This document shows positions 5,182 through 5,232 of a DNA stretch of 5,232 nt, piece by piece (the stretch's first letter is position 1; each line of letters starts with the position of its first letter). Location of the stretch: assembly GCA_022837595.1 (NCBI GenBank), contig JALHFX010000146.1, positions 1 to 5,232 of the forward strand, read 5' to 3'. Position numbers and translations under genes: made by a program. Below the pieces are notes generated by a model. That model made no database searches and was not told where the DNA came from. It saw nothing but the letters and a program-made list of their open reading frames with translations. Source of the stretch: Propionibacterium sp. GTDB taxonomy: Bacteria; Actinomycetota; Actinomycetes; Propionibacteriales; Propionibacteriaceae.

Positions 5182-5232
5182 GTGCCAGTACTCTCGATCG
5201 GGCTCAGTCATCATCAGGCGGCGACCGACGAT
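5182..5232 (+). CDS. hemA: Glutamyl-tRNA reductase, first 17 codons (truncated by window end)
   Basis: The window ends 17 codons into this frame, which reads (from GTG) MPVLSIGLSHHQAATDD. The pattern V-L-x-x-G-L-S-H-x-x-A is the N-terminus of glutamyl-tRNA reductase, the NADPH-dependent enzyme that converts glutamyl-tRNA to glutamate-1-semialdehyde in the first committed step of C5-pathway tetrapyrrole synthesis. The GTG start is chosen because the conserved motif begins at once and a -10-like hexamer sits 7 bases upstream. It starts 51 bases after the thiolase stop and probably has its own promoter. The position fits the nearby cobalamin genes, which consume uroporphyrinogen-derived precursors. 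The short span limits certainty; the downstream residues would settle it. Confidence 0.82.
   Translation, partial: MPVLSIGLSHHQAATDD

Noticed and set aside
1..5232. CRISPR arrays, insertion sequences, tRNA or rRNA genes.
   Set aside because: No regularly spaced repeats, terminal inverted repeats, transposase motifs or tRNA-like cloverleaf segments are visible.

Overview
The window is high-GC DNA with dense, overlapping genes and GTG/TTG starts. Two genes appear to be transcribed as leaderless messages, and the cobalamin genes are of the oxygen-independent (cbi) type. This suggests an actinobacterium that makes vitamin B12 anaerobically, plausibly a propionibacterium relative. The taxonomic call is inference from gene content and style, not from a marker gene.

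Bases 1-2689, minus strand: a tightly packed corrin-ring operon read right to left as cbiL (precorrin-2/cobalt-factor II C20-methyltransferase), cbiF (precorrin-4 C11-methyltransferase), cbiE (precorrin-7 C5-methyltransferase) and cbiG (cobalt-precorrin-5A hydrolase, cut by the window edge). Neighbouring genes overlap by 4 bases or lie 2 bases apart, so translation is probably coupled.

Bases 2690-2953: a 264-base divergent control region. Its minus strand carries a cobalamin riboswitch aptamer (about 2740-2865) with a complete 9-bp closing helix and a recognisable B12-box core. A candidate promoter would start RNA almost exactly at the first base of that helix. Between the aptamer and a TTG start for cbiL lie a strong Shine-Dalgarno and possible alternative pairings. 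On the plus strand a -10-like hexamer sits just before the ATG of the next gene.

Bases 2954-5130, plus strand: a two-gene unit with a 4-base ATGA overlap. It encodes a short ANL-family acyl-CoA ligase (345 aa) and a thiolase (380 aa) in which the usual C-terminal catalytic cysteine is alanine. The pair resembles Firmicute YhfT/YhfS (VraA/VraB)-type gene pairs; its substrate cannot be read from the sequence.

Bases 5131-5232: a 51-base gap, then the first 17 codons of hemA (glutamyl-tRNA reductase), with a -10-like hexamer placed for a leaderless GTG start. HemA begins tetrapyrrole synthesis and the cbi operon uses its products, so the window links the start and the corrin branch of one pathway, with the ligase/thiolase pair between them.
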